Assembly: GCA_020635235.1 (NCBI GenBank)
Contig: JACKAF010000001.1
Span: 682,001-746,000 of the forward strand
Source of the DNA: Pseudobdellovibrionaceae bacterium
GTDB lineage: Bacteria; Bdellovibrionota; FAC87; UBA2466; JACKAF01
Direction of reading: 5' to 3'
Length of the DNA: 64,000 nucleotides
Made by a program: the position numbers and the translations under genes. Positions 1 through 7,943 of the stretch are shown piece after piece. Every line of letters starts with the position of its first letter. Positions within the stretch are counted from its first letter, which is position 1. The notes beneath the pieces are model-generated. The model saw only the letters and a list, made by a program, of their open reading frames with translations. It had not been told where the DNA came from and did no database searches.

Positions 1-446
1 ATAAACTTCTGGCCGCCGAAACCTGGGTTCACGCTCATCACAAGAATGAACTCCGCATCGTCCAAAACAGCATCCAAAGAGGAAAGAGAAGTCCCTGGAT
101 TGATGGCGACTCCGGGGCGCATGCCCAAGTTCTTTATCTCATTCAAAGTTCGATTGATGTGAGGGCAGGCCTCGACATGGACTGAAATCCAGTTGCAGCC
201 AGCATCTGCAAAATCTTTTAGGTAGCGATCCGCGTTTTCGATCATCAAATGGGCGTCCAAAGGCAGCTTTGTTTTTTCGCGAATCTTTTGAACGACGGGG
301 GCTCCAAACGTAATGTTTGGTACGAAGTGCCCATCCATTATATCCAGATGTAAAACGTCCGCCCCGGCCTTTTCCACGGCCTGAACTTCGTCCTGTAACC
401 TGGAAAGATCACAGGCCAGTAAAGAGGGTGCAATCTGAACAGCCAC
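1..446 (-). CDS. rpe: Ribulose-phosphate 3-epimerase, 3' part cut by window edge
   Basis: Interconverts ribulose-5-phosphate and xylulose-5-phosphate in the pentose phosphate pathway, in the cytoplasm. The translated minus strand begins VAVQIAPSLLACDLSRLQ and contains the metal/substrate motifs LHLDIMDGHFVPN and SVNPGFGGQKF, all hallmarks of Rpe TIM barrels. About 148 of the usual 215-225 residues are present; the C-terminus lies beyond base 1. The start is GTG and shares one base with the stop of the upstream fmt gene (TAGTG), so translation is probably coupled. It is the last visible gene of the alaS-lptG-def-fmt-rpe operon. Confidence 0.93.
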   Translation of the reverse strand, partial: MAVQIAPSLLACDLSRLQDEVQAVEKAGADVLHLDIMDGHFVPNITFGAPVVQKIREKTKLPLDAHLMIENADRYLKDFADAGCNWISVHVEACPHINRTLNEIKNLGMRPGVAINPGTSLSSLDAVLDDAEFILVMSVNPGFGGQKF

Positions 447-1402
447 TATTTCCCCGCGTTTTTTTCAACGTTTGGTCCGACAGTCGAAATGGGGGTCGGA
501 TATCCCCTTAGGAAGTCTTCGACGCCGAGTCTTTTTCTATTCTCGAGCTGAATCTCTGTCAAGGCGAGCACCCCGCCGTCCCCGCAGACCACATGCAAGT
601 GGGTCTTTCCATCTGTCAGAACAGTACCACTTTTTGCAGCTTTTTTAGGCGCGAGTACCTTTGTCTTGAAGACCTTCAGGCGGTCTCCGTTCAGCTTTGT
701 TTCGGCAACTGGCCAAGGCTGAAGGGCCCGAACCTGATCGTGCAGGCGCTGCGCCGGTTCCATGAAATTTAGCTCGGCTTCTTCTTTCAGGATCTTACGC
801 GCGATGGAGACCTGTTGCGGATCCTGCGGGGTGAAATGCATCTCACCGTTCTCCGCTTGGCGTAAGGCCTCGAGGGCCGCCTCGGCGCCCAGCCCCGCCA
901 GCCGCTCCAACAACTCCCCGGAGGTTTCCTCTGGCCGGATCGGGGTCTTTTTTTGGAGGAGTACGTCGCCCGCATCCAAAGCCCGAACCATCCGTTGTAT
1001 GCTAACCCCGGTTTCCACCTCTCCGTCCCAGATGGCTCGCTGGACGGGCGCGGCGCCGCGGTACTTCGGGAGCAAAGAAGCGTGGATATTTAAGCAGCCG
1101 AGTTTCGGTAGGTTCAGGACAGACTCTTTCAAGAGTTGCCCGAAAGCCACGACCAAAATGAGGTCTGGAGACTTTTCCTTGAGCACTTCAAGCGTTTTGG
1201 CGTTGTTCACGTCTTCCGTAGGCCACACGGGTAGCTGCAAACGCACGGCAGTCTGTTCTACCGCCGACGGGGTAACTTTTTGTCCGCGCCCCGCTTGCCG
1301 CGCGGGCTGGGTGACAACGGCCACGGGGGCGTGGCCACGCTCGCACAGGCTTTCCAGAATTGTCGCCGCTATCCCGGGCGTTCCCATAAATACGTACTTC
1401 AT
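446..1402 (-). CDS. fmt: Methionyl-tRNA formyltransferase
   Basis: Formylates initiator Met-tRNA with 10-formyl-tetrahydrofolate. The 318-residue length is normal. The N-terminal Rossmann domain carries the catalytic set N105, H107 (in NIHASLLPKYRGAAPVQ) and D143 (in RALDAGDVLL), and a C-terminal OB-like domain follows from about residue 205. The ATG overlaps the def stop by four bases, so the formylation and deformylation enzymes are translationally coupled, a widespread arrangement. Family assignment is secure. Confidence 0.97.
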   Translation of the reverse strand: MKYVFMGTPGIAATILESLCERGHAPVAVVTQPARQAGRGQKVTPSAVEQTAVRLQLPVWPTEDVNNAKTLEVLKEKSPDLILVVAFGQLLKESVLNLPKLGCLNIHASLLPKYRGAAPVQRAIWDGEVETGVSIQRMVRALDAGDVLLQKKTPIRPEETSGELLERLAGLGAEAALEALRQAENGEMHFTPQDPQQVSIARKILKEEAELNFMEPAQRLHDQVRALQPWPVAETKLNGDRLKVFKTKVLAPKKAAKSGTVLTDGKTHLHVVCGDGGVLALTEIQLENRKRLGVEDFLRGYPTPISTVGPNVEKNAGK

Positions 1403-1899
1403 AGAAGCAAAGTCTTTTCTAGTTTGCGTTTCAAAAGACGGCGTTTGAGGGGAGAAACGCGTTCAATAAAAAGGTGCCCATCGAGGTGGTCGTTTTCGTG
1501 TTGAATAGCGACTGCGAGAAGCCCGTCTGCATCCAGACTTTGAGGGTTTCCAAATCGGTCGAAATATTCCACTCGGATCTCCGCTTTTCTTTTTACGAAT
1601 TCGGAAACACCGGGGACACTCAAGCAAGCTTCTTCAAAGTCTACGTGTCCGCGGCCGTTGGAAAGAACCGGGTTAATAAATTCTAGGATCCTGTTGTAAC
1701 GCTCATCCTGATTTCGGATATCTATAACGAATAGTCGCCAGAGGCGGTTGACCTGCGGAGCAGCCAGGCCGATTCCGTTTGCCGCGTACATGGTTGTGGC
1801 CATTTCGTCCAGAAAACGGTGGAGTTCGCTATCGAAGGCCTCGACGTTCTCAGATTTTTCCGCCAGGCGCGGATCCGGGTATTTCAGTATCTCCAGCAC
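1399..1899 (-). CDS. def: Peptide deformylase
   Basis: Removes the N-formyl group from nascent proteins; a cytoplasmic metalloenzyme. All three family motifs are present in order in the 166-residue product: GIGLAAPQ (42-49), EACLS with metal ligand C92, and HENDH (134-138) with H134, E135 and H138. The usual fourth-position Tyr of HEYDH is Asn here, a tolerated variation. It sits six bases after the LptG-like gene and overlaps fmt by four bases. Confidence 0.97.
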   Translation of the reverse strand: MLEILKYPDPRLAEKSENVEAFDSELHRFLDEMATTMYAANGIGLAAPQVNRLWRLFVIDIRNQDERYNRILEFINPVLSNGRGHVDFEEACLSVPGVSEFVKRKAEIRVEYFDRFGNPQSLDADGLLAVAIQHENDHLDGHLFIERVSPLKRRLLKRKLEKTLLL

Positions 1900-1905
1900 G
1901 GGTAC

Positions 1906-2988
1906 TCACTTCCGCTTGATAATCACTACCAAAGCGTAGGTCAGAAATACACCATTGGTCAGCCAGCCTGCAACCACAGGGGGAAGGAGGTTTGCCTGCC
2001 CGGCAGCGAGGCAGATTCGGAAAACAAGTAGGTACAGCAGGATAACGCCAAACGCGTAGCTGGCACCGCGGGTGACGGTTCGTTGCCGCATTGGATTTGC
2101 CGCAAGTGGGATTCCGATCATCACAAAGATGAGCGGTGAAAACACGAGTGCCAGACGCTCGTGGTAATTTATTGCGGGAGTGGTGGTATCCAGTCCGTAC
2201 AGTTCGTGTCGTTCAATTCGCAGGCGTAGGTCCCGGAGGCGCAGATATTTACGTTCGTCGGTGAATTCAAGAAACTGTTTGGGTTGCTGGGTGATAAGCC
2301 CACTTCTTACGTCGAACTTTTCGGGCACCGGATAGTTGCCACCCATCTCACCAAGAGGGTAGGTAATCGAAAATCCGTCCTCAAGAATCCACTTCTGGCC
2401 GTCAAATTTTGCACGTTTGGCACTCACACGCTCTTTGATCCGCATGGAATCGTCCAGAGTGTATATTGTAATACCTTCCAGTTGAGTGTTTTCCGCGACA
2501 AATCGGTCGATATTATAAATTTTGTCGCCTGCCTTGTACCAATAGCGACTGGGATAAAAGCTGAAGGACTTATCTCCCGAATCTTCGACTCCTCTTTTTA
2601 ACAGATACATACGTTTCTGCACGGCCGGGACGACTGAATCGAAAACCAAAAAAGACACTGTGGAAATTATGGCGACCGTACCAATAAAGGTAGAGCTGAT
2701 ACGGATAATCCCCATTCCTCCCGAATAAATTGCAAGGAGCTCATTTTGTCGGGACAGAGTCGTGAGTACCAGTAGCGTTGCCATGAGTACTGCGACTGGC
2801 ACGAATTGATTGAGCGCAATCGGGATTTGATACACGTAGTATAGAAGCAGCGAGTGGCCGCTTAGCTCCAAGCGCCAGAACTCCTCAAAAAAACGAATGG
2901 CGATGTAGACAGCGGCGAGACCGAAAAGTACTAGAATAAAATAAAGAAGAAATTCCCGGATAAGATATCGGTCTAATGTGTCCATCAT
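1906..2988 (-). CDS. lptG: LptF/LptG-family LPS export permease
   Basis: Inner-membrane subunit of the Lpt ABC exporter, which lifts lipopolysaccharide from the inner membrane to the periplasmic bridge. The 360 residues show the YjgP/YjgQ pattern: N-terminal LDRYLIREFLLYF followed by hydrophobic segments to about residue 120, a soluble beta-rich periplasmic domain (about 130-260), then three C-terminal membrane segments containing FVMIGIPLA. Whether it is the F or the G paralogue cannot be settled from one copy; LptG is slightly favoured. Its ATG overlaps the alaS stop by four bases. Confidence 0.85.
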   Translation of the reverse strand: MMDTLDRYLIREFLLYFILVLFGLAAVYIAIRFFEEFWRLELSGHSLLLYYVYQIPIALNQFVPVAVLMATLLVLTTLSRQNELLAIYSGGMGIIRISSTFIGTVAIISTVSFLVFDSVVPAVQKRMYLLKRGVEDSGDKSFSFYPSRYWYKAGDKIYNIDRFVAENTQLEGITIYTLDDSMRIKERVSAKRAKFDGQKWILEDGFSITYPLGEMGGNYPVPEKFDVRSGLITQQPKQFLEFTDERKYLRLRDLRLRIERHELYGLDTTTPAINYHERLALVFSPLIFVMIGIPLAANPMRQRTVTRGASYAFGVILLYLLVFRICLAAGQANLLPPVVAGWLTNGVFLTYALVVIIKRK

Positions 2989-5654
2989 GCGTTGGCAGCC
3001 AGCCAGGCTTCAAATTTTTCGAAGGCCTGTGGTATCCCTTCTGGCCGCGTGCCACCAGCCTGGGCAAAGTCGGGTCGACCGCCCCCGCTTCCACCGACTG
3101 CATCGGCGATGTGCTTTACGATGGTTGAGGCGTCATAGGCCGGGATTAAATCTTTGGAGACGCCAACGCACAGAAAAACCTTGTCGTTTTCCTGGCTAGC
3201 AAGAAGCACTACAGTCTTGGTTTTCAACTTGTCGCGAACCTGGTCGACCAAGGAGCGAAGAATTTTCGGGTTAACGGCGGGGATGGTCTCCATTACGACC
3301 TGAAGTCCCTTGAGGTCCCTTTTCTTTTCCCAAAGTGAGCCTTCGCCGCTTTCACCGCCGCGCACCGATCCCTGCGCCAACTTCAGCTTTGCTTGTTCCA
3401 GCTCAGTCTTCAGCTGTTTATTTTCCTTGAAGAGAGTGGTGACTTTTTCAGAGATCTTGTCGGCGCCGACCTTTAACTGATCGGACAGACTGTCGACGAG
3501 CCCACTTCTGTCAAAAAGATACTTTTGAGCCTCGGCCGAAGTGTAGGCGACGATGCGCCGGGTGCCACTGGCGACAGAAGACTCGCTAACAATCTTGAAG
3601 ATGCCAATCTCACCGGAGTGCTTCAGATGGGTACCGCCACAGAGCTCAATGCTGTAGGGTGCTTTCTCGCTTCCTACCCGGATGACGCGCACGACATCCC
3701 CGTATTTCTCCTCAAAAAAGGCGATGGCGCCCTTTTTGGTCGCCTCTTCGATGCCCATCTCCTCGGTGGAAACAGGATCGTCCTTGCGAATCTCCGCATT
3801 TACGGAGTCTTCAACTCTTTGCAATTCGGCCGCCGTCAAAGCGCGAGGGCAAGTAAAATCAAAACGCAGTGACTGTGGTGTCACTAGCGATCCCGCCTGC
3901 TGGATACGGACCCCGATATCCGGAAGTGCCCGTAGAGCGGCGTGCAAAAGGTGGGTTGCCGTATGGTTGATTGCGGTGAACTGACGCTTTTCAGGATCTA
4001 CGTGCAGATGGTACGACTTACCCTTCTCAATCTTTCCGGAGCGAACCTTTACCGTGTGAATAAAAGCCGAACCTGATTTGCGTGTATCAAGAACAAGTGC
4101 CTTGGCCGTACCCGACTCCAGTGTCCCGCCGTCGCCAACTTGGCCGCCGCTCTCCGCGTAGAAAGGCGTGCGATCGAAAACCACGTGCCCCACCTGCCCT
4201 TCGCCTAAAGAGTCCACCGTTTTTTGCCCATCCTCGGAGAAAAGCAGTTGCGCCTTGGCGTCGCTATCCAAGCTCCTGTAGCCGAGAAAAGAGGTTTTCG
4301 CCGTTCCGATAAGTTCGCTCTTGACCACGCCCTGCCCGTAAGCGCCGACGGAGTGCCCGCTCTGGCTGCGCTGCTTTTCCATGTGAGTCTCAAAGCCAGC
4401 TTCATCGACGTCCAGGTTTTGTTCTTTGGCGATCACTTGAGTCAGATCCAGAGGGAAGCCGAACGTGTCGTAAAGCTTAAAGGCAACACCCGCGTCGAGG
4501 GTTTTGCTCCCCGATTTTTTTACTTTTGCAAGTGCGTCCTCGAGTATGCCCATGCCGCGATCGAGGGTTTCATGAAACTTCAGTTCTTCTTCGCGGATAA
4601 TTTCCTCGATGAGGACCTCGTTTGCCTTAATTTCCGGGTATGCATTGCCCAAAGTCTGGACGACCGCGGGTACCAGCTGGTGAATAAAAGGCGCTTCCTG
4701 TCCGAGTTTTTTGCCGTGGCGAATTGCCCGCCTCAGAATACGTCGCAAAACGTAGCCACGGCCTTCATTTGTAGGCGTGACGCCGTCGGCAATAAGAAAG
4801 GTGCAAGAACGTGCGTGGTCCATCAAGACACGGATGGAGGCGTCTCGCTCTGGATCGTCTCCGTATGAGCGCCGTGTAATGCGAGCGATCAGTGCTTGTA
4901 GCGGCAGGAACAAGTCCGTCTCATAGTTATTGTAAACGTTTTGGAATATGCAGGCCATGCGTTCCAGGCCGGCACCGGTATCGACGCTAGGCTTGGGCAA
5001 GGGGTTCATCTTGCCGGAAGCGTCGCGATCAAATTGCATGAAAACCAAATTCCAGATTTCCACAAATCTTGTGGTTCCGGGGAAGGCCGGGCTTGTATCC
5101 TCCGGGCTCGCCGCATGGGTGGTACCCCAATCGTAGTGGATTTCCGTGCAAGGTCCACAGGGACCAGTGTCCCCCATTGCCCAAAAGTTGTCTTTCTCGC
5201 CCAGCTTGTAAATCCAATCTTTTTTTACGCCTTGAGCGAGCCAAAGCGAGAGCGCCTCTTCGTCTTTCTCATAGACAGTAATGCGCAAGCGATCTTTGGG
5301 GATTCTAAGTACCTCGGTCAAAAGCTGCCAGGCATAGGCGATGGCTTGTTCTTTGAAATAGTCCCCAAAGGAAAAATTGCCGAGCATCTCGAAGAACGTA
5401 TGGTGGCGCGGGGTGAAGCCGACGTTTTCTAGGTCGTTGTGTTTGCCGCCGGCCCGTACGCACTTCTGACTGGAGGTGGCTCGCTTAAGACTTTGGTTGA
5501 GCCCGAGGAAGTTGTCTTTGAACTGAACCATGCCGGCATTAGTGAAAAGCAGCGTGGCGTCACCCGCTGGAACCAAGCTGGAACTGGGAACACGCTGGTG
5601 CCCGTTTTCCTCGAAAAATTTCAGAAACTTCTCTCTTAAATCAACTGCTCGCAT
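2985..5654 (-). CDS. alaS: Alanyl-tRNA synthetase
   Basis: Charges tRNA-Ala; cytoplasmic. The 889-residue protein has the full four-part AlaRS layout: class II catalytic core beginning LREKFLKFFEENGHQRVPSS, tRNA-recognition middle domain, editing domain with zinc/active-site motifs HTATH and CGGTH, and a C-terminal domain with coiled coil and Gly-rich VGGSGGGRPDFAQAGG. A clear AGGAAGAGG ribosome-binding site precedes ATG 5654. It heads the minus-strand operon. Two tRNA-Ala substrates, both with the G3:U70 identity pair, are encoded in this window (13330 and 42593). Confidence 0.98.
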   Translation of the reverse strand: MRAVDLREKFLKFFEENGHQRVPSSSLVPAGDATLLFTNAGMVQFKDNFLGLNQSLKRATSSQKCVRAGGKHNDLENVGFTPRHHTFFEMLGNFSFGDYFKEQAIAYAWQLLTEVLRIPKDRLRITVYEKDEEALSLWLAQGVKKDWIYKLGEKDNFWAMGDTGPCGPCTEIHYDWGTTHAASPEDTSPAFPGTTRFVEIWNLVFMQFDRDASGKMNPLPKPSVDTGAGLERMACIFQNVYNNYETDLFLPLQALIARITRRSYGDDPERDASIRVLMDHARSCTFLIADGVTPTNEGRGYVLRRILRRAIRHGKKLGQEAPFIHQLVPAVVQTLGNAYPEIKANEVLIEEIIREEELKFHETLDRGMGILEDALAKVKKSGSKTLDAGVAFKLYDTFGFPLDLTQVIAKEQNLDVDEAGFETHMEKQRSQSGHSVGAYGQGVVKSELIGTAKTSFLGYRSLDSDAKAQLLFSEDGQKTVDSLGEGQVGHVVFDRTPFYAESGGQVGDGGTLESGTAKALVLDTRKSGSAFIHTVKVRSGKIEKGKSYHLHVDPEKRQFTAINHTATHLLHAALRALPDIGVRIQQAGSLVTPQSLRFDFTCPRALTAAELQRVEDSVNAEIRKDDPVSTEEMGIEEATKKGAIAFFEEKYGDVVRVIRVGSEKAPYSIELCGGTHLKHSGEIGIFKIVSESSVASGTRRIVAYTSAEAQKYLFDRSGLVDSLSDQLKVGADKISEKVTTLFKENKQLKTELEQAKLKLAQGSVRGGESGEGSLWEKKRDLKGLQVVMETIPAVNPKILRSLVDQVRDKLKTKTVVLLASQENDKVFLCVGVSKDLIPAYDASTIVKHIADAVGGSGGGRPDFAQAGGTRPEGIPQAFEKFEAWLAANA

Positions 5655-5794
5655 GCCTCTTCCTGTAGGGCTGATTATTCATCAAATCCGGTCCATTCTC
5701 AACCTCTACCGAGCCCCAAAGCGGGGCCCGTTTGCCTTGTAGGTCCTTAAAGAGTAAGAAAGGGTCTACTATTGTGGACTGATGGAGAGAGCTA

Positions 5795-6748
5795 ATGTCG
5801 GATGCAATTCGATACGACTGGACGGTGGATGAGGTTTTGGCGCTGATGGCCGGTCCTTTGGACCCTTTGCTCGATCGCGCGCGTCGTGTGCACGCGGAGT
5901 TCGGTGCCCAGGATGTGCAAAAATGCCGGCTATTGAGCGTGAAAACGGGCGGGTGTCCTGAAGACTGCGGATATTGTTCCCAGAGCGCCCACTACAAGAC
6001 TGAGGTAAAAGCTGAGTCCATGCTTCCGACGGATGAGGTTCTTGCAGCGGCCCGAGAAGCGCGGGACGCGGGTGCCACCAGGTTTTGCATGGGTACGGCC
6101 TGGCGCCAAGTCCCTGAAGGTCAGAAGTTCGATGAAGTGCTGAAGATGATCCGCGGCGTGAGGGACCTGGGGATGGAAGCTTGTGTAACGCTCGGAATGG
6201 CAAACGAGGCCCAACTGAAACAAATGGCCGAGGCGGGGCTGACGTCTTACAATCACAACTTGGACACCAGCCGTGAGTTTTACCCGAAAATTGTGACCAC
6301 GCGTACATATGAAGATCGCTTGCAGACTTTGAAGGCCGTGCGGAGTTCTGGGGTTCAGATATGTTCTGGCGGGATTCTTGGTATGGGTGAAAGCGTAAGG
6401 GATCGGGCGGCCATGCTCGTGGAGCTCGCCTCCTTCAACCCGCACCCTGAAAGTGTGCCGGTAAACCTACTTGTTCCGATCGAAGGGACCCCGCTTGAAG
6501 GGACGCGCCCCATTGCTTTTGAAGAGTTTCTTCGCGCGGTCGCAACGGCACGTATCCTAATGCCGACGTCTCGCGTGCGTTTGAGTGCCGGGCGAAACAC
6601 GCTTACCGAGGCAGAACAACTTCGGTGTTTTGAAGTGGGCGCTAACTCAATATTTGTTGGTGAGAAGCTTCTCACGGCCCCTAATGTGGGCGCGGTAGAG
6701 GATGAAGCGATGTATTCGAAGTGGGAAGGACAGCCTGCCTCTGTTTAG
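5795..6748 (+). CDS. bioB: Biotin synthase
   Basis: Radical-SAM enzyme that inserts sulfur into dethiobiotin. The 317 residues contain the radical cluster motif CPEDCGYC (C54, C58, C61) and the family stretches YNHNLDTS and RLSAGR in the expected order; the Arg of the last binds the sacrificial 2Fe-2S cluster. No other bio gene is in the window, so it stands alone. It is divergent from alaS with about 140 bases between, and its 3' end overlaps the convergent hypothetical gene by four bases. Confidence 0.97.
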   Translation: MSDAIRYDWTVDEVLALMAGPLDPLLDRARRVHAEFGAQDVQKCRLLSVKTGGCPEDCGYCSQSAHYKTEVKAESMLPTDEVLAAAREARDAGATRFCMGTAWRQVPEGQKFDEVLKMIRGVRDLGMEACVTLGMANEAQLKQMAEAGLTSYNHNLDTSREFYPKIVTTRTYEDRLQTLKAVRSSGVQICSGGILGMGESVRDRAAMLVELASFNPHPESVPVNLLVPIEGTPLEGTRPIAFEEFLRAVATARILMPTSRVRLSAGRNTLTEAEQLRCFEVGANSIFVGEKLLTAPNVGAVEDEAMYSKWEGQPASV

Positions 6749-7353
6749 TCGCGGTTTAAGAGCGCACCTAGGAAATTACTTGAGGCCTCTTGCACTAGAG
6801 GTCCCCCGGGCTCCATGCCAAGGCAGTATGTTTTCCCGTGAAGCTCGACCGTACCTAAGTCACAAGTTTCGGATTTTTTCTCTTCCTTTTGTGGTGCTTT
6901 GTTTAAGGTCTGACGCTTCAGGCAATGCCATTTCCCTCGGACATTTACGGCCCCTATCGGGCAGTTTTCAGGCGCTTCAGTAGACTTGTCCTCAACGGTT
7001 TCTGAAGTGTAGGCGGTTTCGCCAGGTTCCAGCGCTCCTTCAGACTGAATCCGGTGCTGGAGGTAAACCTTCCGGGCAACCAGGCGGGCTTTTTGCGCTT
7101 TGGCTTCATAGAGCGCGTTGCGGACGCGTTCTAGGTCGCCTCCGGTGCTTGGAAAACCATAGCCTGCGTAACTCGCCTGCTGCGAGGACAAGGAGTCCTT
7201 CAGAGACTCTAAACGGGAAATCTTCTCTTGTATGATTTCTAGTTGGGAAAGTGTGGACTGTAGCTCCTCCATCAAGGGGACGCTTTCGTCCGCGCTGGAG
7301 GAAACTGGGAGGAGCAGCAAGATAACTACTCCAAAAGCAATGAGCGCCTTCAT
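6745..7353 (-). CDS. Secreted coiled-coil protein with two Cys-framed repeats
   Basis: Function not recognised. The 202-residue product opens with a clean Sec signal peptide (MKALIAFGVVILLLLPVSSSADE, cleavage after about residue 21), then a heptad-rich helix (25-60) and a second charged helix (73-105). The C-terminal third carries two copies of a short motif with consensus C-x-[IL]-G-x-V-x-x-x-G-K-x-x-C-L, spanning C131-C144 and C164-C177. The equal spacing suggests one disulfide per repeat in the periplasm. The downstream-transcribed side meets bioB tail to tail. It may belong with the next small secreted gene at 7412-7819. Confidence 0.7.
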   Translation of the reverse strand: MKALIAFGVVILLLLPVSSSADESVPLMEELQSTLSQLEIIQEKISRLESLKDSLSSQQASYAGYGFPSTGGDLERVRNALYEAKAQKARLVARKVYLQHRIQSEGALEPGETAYTSETVEDKSTEAPENCPIGAVNVRGKWHCLKRQTLNKAPQKEEKKSETCDLGTVELHGKTYCLGMEPGGPLVQEASSNFLGALLNRD

Positions 7354-7411
7354 GCTCTAAGCATATCGGGCACTTGTGGCGTGATGATGTACGGATCGTG
7401 AAGACGGCGCG

Positions 7412-7819
7412 CTATTTTGTACCGCTGGAAGCCACACCCGCCAATTTCCCAAACCGACTCTGGAGAGCGGACTTCTGACTTGACCGGGAAGCCCGGGTTT
7501 TTTGGGGCGCTACACAGTAATAGCTGGAATTTGTTACCTTACCCTTTGAAGTCCTGAGCTTTTCCCACAGGCGTCTGTGCTGCTTTTCGAGACGCTCGGT
7601 AATTGCAGCTAACTCGCTCAGCTCCTCCATCTGGACAGCATCGTCTTTTACGTGGAAAATCAACCTACTAATGAGGGTATTCAGATCTCTGGCTCTCTTT
7701 TGATAGACGTCCAAAGCCTGGGTTACAGGCACATTGTCTTCAGCCGTGGCATTCCCTGCCCAGATCGTTCCCCCTAACAACAATAGGGCTATAAAAACTC
7801 TCACGAGGCCACCTTTCAA
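7412..7819 (-). CDS. Small secreted helical protein, unknown function
   Basis: Not recognised. The 135 residues start with a signal peptide (VFIALLLLGGTIWAGNATA, cleavage near residue 26), followed by a long amphipathic helix region (about 35-90) rich in Leu, Glu, Lys and Arg, then a basic Ser-rich tail. It lies 58 bases upstream of the other secreted coiled-coil gene, on the same strand and of the same general design, so the two may be co-expressed envelope proteins. Coding status is inferred from the signal peptide and clean frame. Confidence 0.55.
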   Translation of the reverse strand: MKGGLVRVFIALLLLGGTIWAGNATAEDNVPVTQALDVYQKRARDLNTLISRLIFHVKDDAVQMEELSELAAITERLEKQHRRLWEKLRTSKGKVTNSSYYCVAPQKTRASRSSQKSALQSRFGKLAGVASSGTK

Positions 7820-7943
7820 AAGTCTTAAGGACTAGTAAAAAGGGTATCAAAGAATTGAGGTGGAAATGAGGAGCCAGCTTCGCAATTAAAGTGTCGATTG
7901 TTTGGGCACCTCTACAATTGAAGTTTCAGCTATTTGCGCGTTC

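Noticed and set aside
762..1448. Long open frame opposite fmt
   Set aside because: Shadow of a well-conserved gene in the opposite strand; composition is biased (Ser/Arg-rich) and no ribosome-binding site.
5712..5727. GCCCC/GGGGC hairpin between alaS and bioB
   Set aside because: It lies between divergent promoters where no transcript should end, and the stem is only five pairs.
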